From Hespellia sp. (GTDB taxonomy: Bacteria > Bacillota > Clostridia > Lachnospirales > Lachnospiraceae), in assembly GCA_028689735.1 (NCBI GenBank), contig JAQVCP010000004.1, forward strand, positions 44,481 to 108,480: 64,000 nt of DNA, in the 5' to 3' direction. The number at the start of each line of letters is the position of its first letter. The stretch's first letter is position 1. The position numbers and the translations under genes are program-made. The notes beneath the pieces were generated by a model. The model worked only from the letters and a program-made list of their open reading frames with translations. It was not told the origin of the DNA and made no database searches. This document shows positions 9,027 through 18,277 of this stretch, piece after piece.

Positions 9027-10499
9027 ATGGACACATTTGAAGTATACAAGGATATGAAAGCACGGACAAACGGTGAGATTTATCTCGGTGTAGTAGGACC
9101 AGTGCGGACAGGAAAATCGACTTTTATTAAGCGGTTTATGGACTTGCTTGTTCTGCCGAATATTGCGGATGAACACAGCAGAAAGCGTACACGAGATGAA
9201 CTGCCGCAGTCCTCCGGAGGAACAACAATCATGACGACAGAACCGAAGTTTATACCGAAGGATAGTGTGACCATCCGGCTGCCGGGCGACCTGGAGGCAA
9301 AAATCAAGTTGATTGATTGTGTCGGCTATATGGTGGAAGGTGCGACCGGACATCTGGAAAACGGGGAAGAGCGGCAGGTGAAAACACCCTGGTTCGACTA
9401 TGAGATTCCATTTACCAAGGCAGCCACTATCGGAACCCAGAAGGTTATTCATGATCATGCAACAATCGGTCTGGTCATGACTTGTGACGGAAGCTTTGGG
9501 GAATTGGAACGGGCGTCCTTTGTGGAAGCAGAAGAAAAGACCATCCGTGAGTTGAAAGAAATAGGAAAGCCTTTTGTCGTGATTTTAAATACAGAAAAAC
9601 CATACAGCGATGAGACGAAAGCGCTTGCTGCTGAGCTGGAAGAAAAGTATGGTGTCAAGGTCCTGCCCCTTAGCGTAGTCCAGCTGACGCAGGATGAAAT
9701 TCACCAGATTATCGAGAGTATTCTTCTGGAATTTCCAATCACAGAGGTGGATTTTTTTGTGCCGAAATGGATTGAGATGTTGAGCATGGAACATCCGATG
9801 AAAAAGGATCTTTTAATTCAGATCAAAGCAATCATGAAGAATCTGAAAAATATCAATAGTATCATTCAAGGTTCGCTTGCAACCGACAGTGAATTTATTG
9901 AAAAAATACAGCTTGAAACGATACATATGGATTCTGGTCAGGTTGAAATCAAGATTAACTACCAGCCAGATTTCTATTATCAGGTGCTCAGTGAGCTGAC
10001 CGGAACAACAATAAGCGGAGAGTACGATCTCATTTCCATGATCAAAGAAATGGCTGAGAAAAAGAATACGCTGGATCAGATCAAAGATGCATTTACCAGT
10101 GTGAAATACAAAGGGTATGGGGTTGTCACACCAATGAAGGAGGAAATTCTGCTTGAAGATCCGGTGGTGATAAAACAGGGCAATAAATATGGTGTGAAAA
10201 TCCACTCTGAAGCCCCTTCTATCCATATGATCCGCGCAAACATCCAGACAGATATTGCACCGATTGTGGGAAGTGAACAGCAGGCTGACGATCTGGTGGA
10301 CTATATCAAAAAAGAAAGTGAAAGTCCGGGTGGTGTATGGAGCACGAATATTTTTGGAAAATCTGTGGAGGATCTTGTGATGGACGGTATGAGAAATAAA
10401 ATTGCATCCATCAATGATGAAAGTCAGATGAAGCTTCAGGATACTATGCAGAAGATTGTGAATGAAAATAATGGAGGGTTGGTGTGTATTATCATATGA
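9027..10499 (+). CDS. spoIVA: stage IV sporulation protein A
   Basis: MDTFEVYKDMKARTNGEIYLGVVGPVRTGKSTFIKRFMDLLVLPNI, Walker A GPVRTGKST. Confidence 0.97.
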   Translation: MDTFEVYKDMKARTNGEIYLGVVGPVRTGKSTFIKRFMDLLVLPNIADEHSRKRTRDELPQSSGGTTIMTTEPKFIPKDSVTIRLPGDLEAKIKLIDCVGYMVEGATGHLENGEERQVKTPWFDYEIPFTKAATIGTQKVIHDHATIGLVMTCDGSFGELERASFVEAEEKTIRELKEIGKPFVVILNTEKPYSDETKALAAELEEKYGVKVLPLSVVQLTQDEIHQIIESILLEFPITEVDFFVPKWIEMLSMEHPMKKDLLIQIKAIMKNLKNINSIIQGSLATDSEFIEKIQLETIHMDSGQVEIKINYQPDFYYQVLSELTGTTISGEYDLISMIKEMAEKKNTLDQIKDAFTSVKYKGYGVVTPMKEEILLEDPVVIKQGNKYGVKIHSEAPSIHMIRANIQTDIAPIVGSEQQADDLVDYIKKESESPGGVWSTNIFGKSVEDLVMDGMRNKIASINDESQMKLQDTMQKIVNENNGGLVCIII

Positions 10500-10556
10500 T
10501 AATAAAAGTTGTAACATTTTATCATAAAAAATTCATAATTTTGTAACATAAACCAG

Positions 10557-10585
10557 TTGCGCATAGTTTCAGAAACACGTATAAT
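10557..10585 (+). promoter_or_regulatory. sigma-A-type promoter
   Basis: TTGCGC - 17 nt - TATAAT. Confidence 0.55.
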
Positions 10586-10708
10586 TAAACAGTGGTATGT
10601 TTGAGGTGAAAATGTCATTGATCTATCCGGAGGTTCATCCGGAAGCAGATGGAAACTTCAACATGTCCATTTCATATACAAAAGTTGGTTGGGAAGGGAG
10701 AATTACCA

Positions 10709-11173
10709 ATGATGAAAGCAGCAATTATTACAGTAAATACTGTTAAATATATAAATAAAACGGAAGACGCAGCAGCGGCTGCGTTAACAAGAATGTTAGG
10801 AAAGGTAAGCATAGAGACGGTATTTGTCACTACGCTTCCGTGTGAAGAGAAGGTCGTGAGGACGATTCTGCAAAAGCTTGCAGAAAATCCGGCTATCGAC
10901 ATGGTGATTACGATGGGAGCGAATGGAACAGGAAAGAAGGATTGTGTTCCGGAAGCAACCATCGCGGTTTCCGAACAATTGATTCCGGGAATTCCGGAGG
11001 CTGTAAGAGCCTATAATCTCCGTTACTCTAAGCGGGCGATGCTTGATCGTTCTGTGGTGGGAATCGCGCAGGAGACCCTGATCGTGAATTTACCGGAAGG
11101 TGCCAAGACTGCCCAGGATAGTCTGGAATTTGTTCTTCCAGAACTGATTCAGGTTATTGATGATATGGAATAA
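10709..11173 (+). CDS. MogA/MoaB-like (molybdopterin-binding fold) protein
   Basis: MVITMGANGTGKKDCVPEAT..., RAMLDRSVVGIAQETLIVNLPEGAKTAQDSLEFVLP resembles the MogA/MoaB fold; exact function uncertain. Confidence 0.7.
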   Translation: MMKAAIITVNTVKYINKTEDAAAAALTRMLGKVSIETVFVTTLPCEEKVVRTILQKLAENPAIDMVITMGANGTGKKDCVPEATIAVSEQLIPGIPEAVRAYNLRYSKRAMLDRSVVGIAQETLIVNLPEGAKTAQDSLEFVLPELIQVIDDME

Positions 11174-11177
11174 GAAG

Positions 11178-11903
11178 ATGGCTATGAAAGTACAATACAT
11201 TTATCACAGTGGATTTTTAGTAGAATTTGAGGATGCTGTTTTTATTTTTGATTACTGGCAGGGAGAACTGCCGGAGTTTCAACCGGAGAAAAAAGTATTC
11301 GTTTTTTCCAGTCACTGGCATCACGATCATTTCAAATCAAAAGTCTTTGACTGGGCAGAGAGATTTCCCAATATCTATTATATTTTGTCGAAAGACATCA
11401 AAGCAAAGCCTGATAAGCCGCTGCAGATTCTGCGGGTCAAGGCAAGAGAAACATATGAGATTGGAGGGTGCCGCATTAGGACCCTTCGCTCCACTGATGA
11501 AGGGGTCGCCTTTGTCGTAGAATATCAGGGAAAGACGATCTACCATGCAGGTGATCTCAACTGGTGGCACTGGGAAGGGGAATCCAAATCGTATAATAAC
11601 AACATGAAGACGAATTACCAGCGCGAAATCCAGCTGCTGGCAGATGAGTCTATTGATGTTGCTTTCATACCGGTTGATGACCGCCTTGAAGAGCAGTATT
11701 ACTGGGGAATTGACTGGTTTATGAGGCATACAGACACCAAGATTGCATTTCCGATGCATCTGTGGGAAAAGTATGAATTGTGTGATAAGCTGCTGAGCGA
11801 GCCGGATGTACAGCCATATAAGGACCGGATACAGAAGGTGGAATATCCGGGGCAGATTTTTGTTCTGGAAGAGAAGGGCGTGCAGGAAGCGTCTGGAAAA
11901 TGA
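11178..11903 (+). CDS. MBL-fold metallo-hydrolase
   Basis: FSSHWHHDHF (HxHxDH-like), IYHAGDLNWWHW. Confidence 0.8.
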   Translation: MAMKVQYIYHSGFLVEFEDAVFIFDYWQGELPEFQPEKKVFVFSSHWHHDHFKSKVFDWAERFPNIYYILSKDIKAKPDKPLQILRVKARETYEIGGCRIRTLRSTDEGVAFVVEYQGKTIYHAGDLNWWHWEGESKSYNNNMKTNYQREIQLLADESIDVAFIPVDDRLEEQYYWGIDWFMRHTDTKIAFPMHLWEKYELCDKLLSEPDVQPYKDRIQKVEYPGQIFVLEEKGVQEASGK

Positions 11904-11919
11904 TAGGAGTACGAAGTGT

Positions 11920-12393
11920 ATGAAAATAAAACTGTTTACCGATGGAGCGGCAAGAGGCAATCCGGATGGACCGGGGGGCTATGGTGCAGTTCTGGAATAT
12001 ATAGACGCAAAAGGTCAGCTGCACATTAAGGAGCTCTCACAGGGATACCAGAAGACAACGAACAACCGCATGGAGCTGATGGCTGTGATTGCAGGGCTGG
12101 AAGCACTGAACCGCTCCTGTGAGGTGGAGGTATACTCCGATTCCAAGTATGTGGTGGATGCTTTCAACCAGCACTGGATTGATGGCTGGATAAAAAAGGG
12201 CTGGAAACGCGGGAAGAATGAGCCAGTGAAGAATATCGATTTGTGGAAGAGACTACTTGCTGCAAAAGAGAAGCATGCAACTTCCTTTATCTGGGTCAAG
12301 GGACATGATGGCCACCCGCAGAATGAACGCTGTGACACGCTGGCAACTACCGCAGCAGATGGAACCGATTTGATCGTGGATGAAGGAATCTAG
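11920..12393 (+). CDS. rnhA: ribonuclease HI
   Basis: LFTDGAARGNPDGPGGYGAVL, NNRMELMAVIAGLEAL, YSDSKYVVDAFNQHW, VKGHDGHPQNERCD. Confidence 0.95.
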   Translation: MKIKLFTDGAARGNPDGPGGYGAVLEYIDAKGQLHIKELSQGYQKTTNNRMELMAVIAGLEALNRSCEVEVYSDSKYVVDAFNQHWIDGWIKKGWKRGKNEPVKNIDLWKRLLAAKEKHATSFIWVKGHDGHPQNERCDTLATTAADGTDLIVDEGI

Positions 12394-12434
12394 ACGGATT
12401 GTCTGGAGAAATTTTTGAAAATCACAAAAAAGTA

Positions 12435-12464
12435 TTAGACAAGTATGCAATAACATAGTACAAT
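12435..12464 (+). promoter_or_regulatory. rnpB promoter
   Basis: TTAGAC - 18 nt - TACAAT just upstream of RNase P RNA. Confidence 0.5.
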
Positions 12465-12473
12465 GTGAAATGC

Positions 12474-12846
12474 TAAGTAAGACAGACGATCGCAGCTGCA
12501 TACGCCGAAAGGCTGCAGGTGAGGAAAGTCCGGGCTTCGAAGGGCAGGGTGCCGGATAACGTCCGGTGGAGGTGACTCCAAGGCTAGTGCAACAGAAATA
12601 AACCGCTCAGACGCGATATCTGGCAATGCCATTTATTCGTTGAGTAAGGGTGGAAAGGCAGTGTAAGAGACTACCACCTCTTTGGTAACAAAGGGGGTAT
12701 ATGTAAACCCCATCCGAAGCAAGACCGAAAAAAAGCATATGTGGCTGCCCGTCACGCTTTAGGTAGGTCGCTCGAACCTGGTGGCAACATCAGGTCTAGA
12801 TAGATGATCGTTCAACGACATAACCCGGCTTATCGTTTTGCTTAGA
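12474..12846 (+). ncRNA. rnpB: RNase P RNA
   Basis: Hallmark GAGGAAAGUCCGGGCUUC near the 5' end, GUGCAACAGAAA, AGUAAGGGUGGAAAGGCAGUGUAAGAGACUACCACC, 3' AUAACCCGGCUUAUCG; ends approximate. Confidence 0.93.
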
Positions 12847-12970
12847 AATTTGATTTGTTTTGGGATTGGAAGGGAGGAGTCCGTGAATCACGGATTGCTG
12901 TGCTGCCTTTTCCAGCTGTCATATTTTGTGAATGGCAGTCATCGAAAAAAGTGAATATTTTACAAAAATC

Positions 12971-13024
12971 GCCCGGAGACGCACCATAGTCTGATGACTA
13001 TGAAGTGTCTCCGGGCTTATTTTT
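12971..13024. terminator. intrinsic terminator downstream of pyrI
   Basis: GCCCGGAGACGCACCATAGTC-TGAT-GACTATGAAGTGTCTCCGGGC then TTATTTTT. Confidence 0.8.
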
Positions 13025-13039
13025 CATTAACTAATTACA

Positions 13040-13480
13040 TTACTTTGACTGGTATTTTTCTTCGCAGTATTTACAACGGTAGATCTGTTTTTCTTCGTCG
13101 GTCAAGACAAAGATGTGATCGAGTCCCTGCTCAATGGAAGTGATGCACCTTGGATTTTTGCATTTGATAACATTTGTAATTTCATTTGGAAGATGCAGTT
13201 CCTTTTTGGACACGATCTTTTCATCCTGGATAATATTGACGGTAATGTTGTGATCGATAAATCCTAGAATATCAAGATCTACAAAGTCGATCGGGCATTC
13301 AATTTTCATAATATCCTTTTTACCCATTTTGTTGCTGCGCGCATTTTTTATGATGGCTACACAGCAGTCCAGTTTATCTAGATTCAGATGTTTGTAGATC
13401 TCCATGCTTTTTCCAGCCTGAATGTGATCCAATACAAAGCCTTCTGAGATACTTCCGACATTCAATGTGTTTTTTACCAT
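13040..13480 (-). CDS. pyrI: aspartate carbamoyltransferase regulatory subunit
   Basis: C-terminal zinc site CKNPRCI...YRCKYCEEKY; adjacent to pyrB. Confidence 0.93.
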   Translation of the reverse strand: MVKNTLNVGSISEGFVLDHIQAGKSMEIYKHLNLDKLDCCVAIIKNARSNKMGKKDIMKIECPIDFVDLDILGFIDHNITVNIIQDEKIVSKKELHLPNEITNVIKCKNPRCITSIEQGLDHIFVLTDEEKQIYRCKYCEEKYQSK

Positions 13481-13496
13481 AGTAGATATCTCCTTT

Positions 13497-14417
13497 CTAA
13501 GAAATATGGATGTCAAGCAATGTCAGAATCAATGCCATTCTAACATAGACACCATACTGGACCTGTTCAAAATATTTGGCACGGGGATCCTGATCGACTT
13601 CCACAGAGATTTCATTGACTCGTGGGAGTGGATGGAGAACCATCATGTCCTTCGGGGCGAGTTCCATCTTCTTTTTATCCAAAATGTAGAAATCCTTCAT
13701 ACGTACATAGTCATCTTCATTGAAGAAACGTTCCTTCTGTACACGGGTCATGTAGAGCAGATCCAGATCTGGAAGGGCATCCTCTAATCTTACAACTTCG
13801 GAATAATCCACTTTGTTGCGTTCAAGTACATCCTGGCGGATATAGCTTGGCAGGCGGAGTTCTTCCGGCGAAATGAGTATGAATTTTACATTTTCATAGC
13901 GAACCAGCGCGTGAATCAGTGAGTGCACGGTTCGGCCAAATTTTAAATCTCCGCACAGACCAATAGTAAGGTTACCGAGGTGACCTTTTAAAGAACGGAT
14001 TGTTAATAAATCGGTGAGGGTCTGTGTAGGATGCTGGTGACCTCCATCGCCGGCATTGATTACTGGAATAGTAGAATGTTTGCAGGCAACCATTGGAGCA
14101 CCTTCTTTGGGATGGCGCATTGCGCAGATATCAGCATAACAGGAAACCATGCGAATGGTGTCAGATACGCTTTCTCCTTTTGCAGCGGAACTGGAATCGG
14201 CACTGGAAAAACCAAGAACACTGCCTCCAAGATTAATCATTGCTGCTTCGTGACTCAAACGTGTGCGGGTACTCGGCTCATAAAAGAGACTTGCAAGTTT
14301 TTTACCATCACATGCGTGTGCATATTTGTCCGGATGTGCCTCGATGTCATTGGCAAGATCCATAAGCTGATCAAGCTCTTCGACCGAGAAATCCAGAGGG
14401 CTCATTAAATGTCTCAT
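13497..14417 (-). CDS. pyrB: aspartate carbamoyltransferase catalytic subunit
   Basis: [50 protein letters not shown]. Confidence 0.97.
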   Translation of the reverse strand: MRHLMSPLDFSVEELDQLMDLANDIEAHPDKYAHACDGKKLASLFYEPSTRTRLSHEAAMINLGGSVLGFSSADSSSAAKGESVSDTIRMVSCYADICAMRHPKEGAPMVACKHSTIPVINAGDGGHQHPTQTLTDLLTIRSLKGHLGNLTIGLCGDLKFGRTVHSLIHALVRYENVKFILISPEELRLPSYIRQDVLERNKVDYSEVVRLEDALPDLDLLYMTRVQKERFFNEDDYVRMKDFYILDKKKMELAPKDMMVLHPLPRVNEISVEVDQDPRAKYFEQVQYGVYVRMALILTLLDIHIS

Positions 14418-14697
14418 ATTACCTCCTTGTATGCGTGAATACATTTATCATATGAATTGTTTAAAAAATTCTCCTAACTATCATATACTACTTGATGCTT
14501 TTTTTCAACAGAAAAAAAGAATAGTTTTTTCATCTGATTTTTGCAAAAAATAATCTGAAAATAGGCGAGAATATGATAAGAAAATTGAAAACGACATCGG
14601 ATTGTCAAGGAATATAGCAGAGAAGAAGATCAAACGTAGATTTTCAAGATGAAATGTATTATAATAGCCTATAGTTTCAGGATGAAGGAGAAAAGTG

Positions 14698-15834
14698 ATG
14701 TATTCGAACGATATTGAAGAGATAAGAGATGAGCTGGACGAAGTGGATGTTCAGATACTTCGTTTGTACGAAGAACGAATGAGAATCTGCAGGGAATTAG
14801 GAACCTATAAGATAGAGCGCGGACAGAAGATGTTCGATAAGCAGCGGGAGAGAGATAAATTATCGCAGATGGTCAGTCTCGCTCAGGGAGAATTTGACAA
14901 GAAAGCGACCAAGGAACTCTTCGAGCAGTTTATGGCAATCAGCCGGAAGATGCAGTATCAGATGCTGACTGAAAAGGGAGCGTTGGGACGTCTTCCATTT
15001 ATCGGGATAGATGAGCTTGACTGGTCCCAGTCACGAATTGTATACCAGGGGACGGAGGGAGCTTACAGTCAGGAGGCACTAAAGACTTATTTTGGACATG
15101 AAGTGAACAGCTTTTCAGCGCATACCTTCCGGGACGCGATGGAGGCGATTGAGGAGGGAAGTGCAGACTTCGCAGTTCTTCCGATTGAGAATTCTACGGC
15201 GGGGGCAGTAGATGCAGTGTTCGATTTATTAGTGGAATTCGAGAATTATATTGTAGATGATATTATCCTTCCGATTCATCATGCACTTGCGGTCTATCCG
15301 GGAACGACAAGAGACCAGATTCAGAAAATCTATTCTCATCCGCAGGCACTCATGCAAAGTGCAAGATTCCTGGAGGAACACCGTGACTGGCAGCAGATCA
15401 GCGTGGTCAACACGGCACTGGCGGCCAAGAAGGTGCTGGACGAGAAAGATCAGAGTCAGGCAGCAATCTGCAGTGAATATGCAGCACAGATTCATGGGCT
15501 GGAAGTCATGGAACACAGTATCAATGACAATCCCAATAATTCGACGCGATTTATTATCGTGACGAATCAGAAAGTATTTTTAAAGAATGCAAAGAAAATC
15601 AGCATCTGCTTCGAGGTTGCACATGAGAGTGGTTCATTGTATCATTTGCTGTCTCATTTTATTTATAATAATCTGAATATGACAAAGATTGAATCTAGAC
15701 CAATTGAGGGACAGAGCTGGGAATACCGGTTTTTCGTTGACTTTGATGGCAACATGGCAGACCCGGCAGTGAAAAATGCAATCAGAGGTTTGCGGGAGGA
15801 AGCAAGAAATTTAAAAATACTTGGAAATTACTAA
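14698..15834 (+). CDS. pheA: bifunctional chorismate mutase / prephenate dehydratase
   Basis: N-terminal IRDELDEVDVQILRLYEERM (CM); YQGTEGAYSQEA, PIENSTAGAV, NNSTRFIIV (PDT); C-terminal ACT ESRPIEGQSWEYRFFVDF. Confidence 0.95.
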   Translation: MYSNDIEEIRDELDEVDVQILRLYEERMRICRELGTYKIERGQKMFDKQRERDKLSQMVSLAQGEFDKKATKELFEQFMAISRKMQYQMLTEKGALGRLPFIGIDELDWSQSRIVYQGTEGAYSQEALKTYFGHEVNSFSAHTFRDAMEAIEEGSADFAVLPIENSTAGAVDAVFDLLVEFENYIVDDIILPIHHALAVYPGTTRDQIQKIYSHPQALMQSARFLEEHRDWQQISVVNTALAAKKVLDEKDQSQAAICSEYAAQIHGLEVMEHSINDNPNNSTRFIIVTNQKVFLKNAKKISICFEVAHESGSLYHLLSHFIYNNLNMTKIESRPIEGQSWEYRFFVDFDGNMADPAVKNAIRGLREEARNLKILGNY

Positions 15835-15933
15835 GTTAAAAATTTCTTCAAATAGAAGCATACATACAGCTGCTTTAAAAAGAATGAAAAGATTAGAAAT
15901 AACAGGGCAAAAAGGAAATGGAAAGGCTAAAAA

Positions 15934-17238
15934 ATGCATACAAATGAACTGATACTTTATAAAAATATGGACTGTGGAGATGTTTTGAATGACATGACAT
16001 TTCTCATGGACAATTATGAAAACGAATATTACAACAAGGAGGATCTGCGCGGACTGCTCTTTGAATGTGCCAATGAGCTTCTGGAATTGTCAGCAAGTCA
16101 CGGGTTCGGGGGAAATCTCTGGCATACCTACCTAACGTTTTTACTGGCAAATGATGAGAATGCCTACAGTACCTCTTGTGAGATTGTGGGAGAGGTGAGC
16201 GGCAGTATTAATGCCATAGCATGCCATGACTTCGCAATCTTCAAAGAGCTTTTTGATTACGATCTTCATCAGATGGAGAGGGCGCTTGATGCGGACTGTC
16301 TTTCTGTTTTTTCTGATTATCAGAAGGTCGATGCGCGCAGTAAGGTCTATAATAGAAGAATCTGTGACCGCATTTGTGAATTGGCAGGGAATCTGGGGGC
16401 GTCTAAGGATGTCTCGGAGTTCCAGACCATTTTGACTGCATTTTACAAAGAATTTGGTGTGGGTAAATTCGGTCTGCATAAAGCTTTTCGTATTGAGCAT
16501 TTTGAAGACGGAGCAGAGATTGTGCCAATCACCAATATTGCGCATGTACAGTTGGACGATCTGATTGGGTATGAGAGTGCGAAGAAGAAGCTGATTGATA
16601 ATACCAAGGCATTTGTTGAGGGGCGAAAGGCGAATAACTGTCTTCTCTTTGGTGATGCCGGAACCGGAAAGTCTTCCTCAATCAAGGCAATCCTGAATCA
16701 GTATTATGATCAGGGACTTCGTATGATTGAAGTATACAAGCACCAGTTCCAGGATCTGAATGATGTCATTGCCCAGATTAAGAACCGCAATTACAAGTTT
16801 ATCATTTATATGGATGATTTATCATTTGAAGAATTCGAAATCGAATACAAATATCTGAAGGCAGTAATCGAAGGAGGACTGGAGAGAAAACCGGACAATG
16901 TACTGATTTATGCCACCTCTAATCGAAGACATCTGGTGCGTGAGACATTCAAAGACAAGGCTGACCGCGATGAGGAACTTCATACTAACGATACCGTTCA
17001 GGAGAAGCTATCATTGGTTGCAAGATTTGGTGTTACCATTTATTTTGGCGGACCAAGCAAGAAGGAGTTCCAACAGATTGTACTGTCACTTGCCGCGAAG
17101 AATAACATTCAGATGCCGGAGGAAGCATTATTATTAGAAGCAAACAAATGGGAACTCAGCCATGGTGGATTATCCGGAAGAACAGCGCAGCAGTTCGTGG
17201 ACTATCTTCTGGGCTTGGACGAGATAGGAAAGGCGTGA
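15934..17238 (+). CDS. DUF815-family AAA+ ATPase
   Basis: LLFGDAGTGKSSSIKAILNQY Walker A, FIIYMDDLSFE Walker B, ATSNRRHLV; DUF815 layout. Confidence 0.85.
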   Translation: MHTNELILYKNMDCGDVLNDMTFLMDNYENEYYNKEDLRGLLFECANELLELSASHGFGGNLWHTYLTFLLANDENAYSTSCEIVGEVSGSINAIACHDFAIFKELFDYDLHQMERALDADCLSVFSDYQKVDARSKVYNRRICDRICELAGNLGASKDVSEFQTILTAFYKEFGVGKFGLHKAFRIEHFEDGAEIVPITNIAHVQLDDLIGYESAKKKLIDNTKAFVEGRKANNCLLFGDAGTGKSSSIKAILNQYYDQGLRMIEVYKHQFQDLNDVIAQIKNRNYKFIIYMDDLSFEEFEIEYKYLKAVIEGGLERKPDNVLIYATSNRRHLVRETFKDKADRDEELHTNDTVQEKLSLVARFGVTIYFGGPSKKEFQQIVLSLAAKNNIQMPEEALLLEANKWELSHGGLSGRTAQQFVDYLLGLDEIGKA

Positions 17239-17242
17239 GACG

Positions 17243-18274
17243 ATGCTACATTTTGAGTGCGATTATACCCAGGGAGCACATCCTAAGGTAATGGAGATGT
17301 TACAAAAGACGAATATGGAACAGACGGCAGGATACGGGGAGGATCCTTACTGTGAAGCGGCAAAAGAGTTGATTTGCAGTGCCTGTGGAAAGCCGGATGC
17401 AGATGTTCATTTTCTTGTGGGCGGAACACAGACGAACGCAACAATTATTGCCTCTGTGCTCCGGCCTTATCAGGGTGTGCTGTGCGCAGAGACCGGGCAT
17501 ATCAATGTACATGAGACTGGTGCCATCGAGTCCAAGGGACACAAGGTACTTCCAATTCAAAGCTTTGATGGCAAGATTACGGGCATGCAGATTCGGGAAA
17601 TGTGTGAACAGCATTTTCAGGATGTGAACCACGAGCACATGGTTCAGCCTGGGATGGTATACATTTCTTTCCCAACGGAGAACGGAACCATCTACAGCAA
17701 GGCGGAATTAGAAGAAATTTCTATCGTCTGTCAGCAGTATGGACTGCCGCTTTTTATCGACGGTGCGAGACTGGGGTATGGACTTATGGCAGATGGAAAT
17801 GATCTGACACTGGAAGATATTACAGACTTGTGTGATGTGTTTTACATTGGAGGAACAAAAGTAGGAACCCTGTTCGGTGAAGCAGTGGTCTTTCCGAATC
17901 CCGACCTCGCCAGAGATTTCCGGTATCTTATCAAACAGAACGGCGGGATGCTTGCCAAAGGAAGATTGCTTGGAATACAATTTCTTGCACTTTTTGAGGA
18001 TAACACTTATTTTAAAATAGCGCGTCACGCAGATGAACTGGCAATGCAGATTAAGAATGCACTCAAGGCAAAGGGATACCAGTTCCTTTATGATTCCAAT
18101 ACAAACCAGCAGTTTCCGATTTTGCCGGATGTGGTCGTACAGCAGTTGGAAAAAAAGTATGTTTTTTCATTCTGGCAGAAAGTGGGAGACAACCATACGG
18201 CAGTCCGCTTCTGTACCAGCTGGGGCACAAAAGCGGAAGAAGTCAACCAATTGGTCATGGATATTTTGAGATAA
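17243..18274 (+). CDS. ltaE: low-specificity L-threonine aldolase / beta-eliminating lyase family
   Basis: HVHETGAIESKGHKVL, FIDGARLGYGLMA, FYIGGTKVGTLFGEAVVF (PLP lysine). Confidence 0.85.
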   Translation: MLHFECDYTQGAHPKVMEMLQKTNMEQTAGYGEDPYCEAAKELICSACGKPDADVHFLVGGTQTNATIIASVLRPYQGVLCAETGHINVHETGAIESKGHKVLPIQSFDGKITGMQIREMCEQHFQDVNHEHMVQPGMVYISFPTENGTIYSKAELEEISIVCQQYGLPLFIDGARLGYGLMADGNDLTLEDITDLCDVFYIGGTKVGTLFGEAVVFPNPDLARDFRYLIKQNGGMLAKGRLLGIQFLALFEDNTYFKIARHADELAMQIKNALKAKGYQFLYDSNTNQQFPILPDVVVQQLEKKYVFSFWQKVGDNHTAVRFCTSWGTKAEEVNQLVMDILR

Positions 18275-18277
18275 GAG

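Noticed and set aside
9813-10517. 234-aa minus-strand ORF opposite spoIVA
   Set aside because: Shadow ORF; His/Phe/Leu-rich composition typical of antisense translation, no SD or homology.
12886-12954. 23-codon GTG-start mini-ORF after rnpB (MNHGLLCCLFQLSYFVNGSHRKK) behind GGGAGGAG
   Set aside because: Could be real, but spacing is short, it lies in RNase P RNA trailer sequence and there is no conservation evidence.
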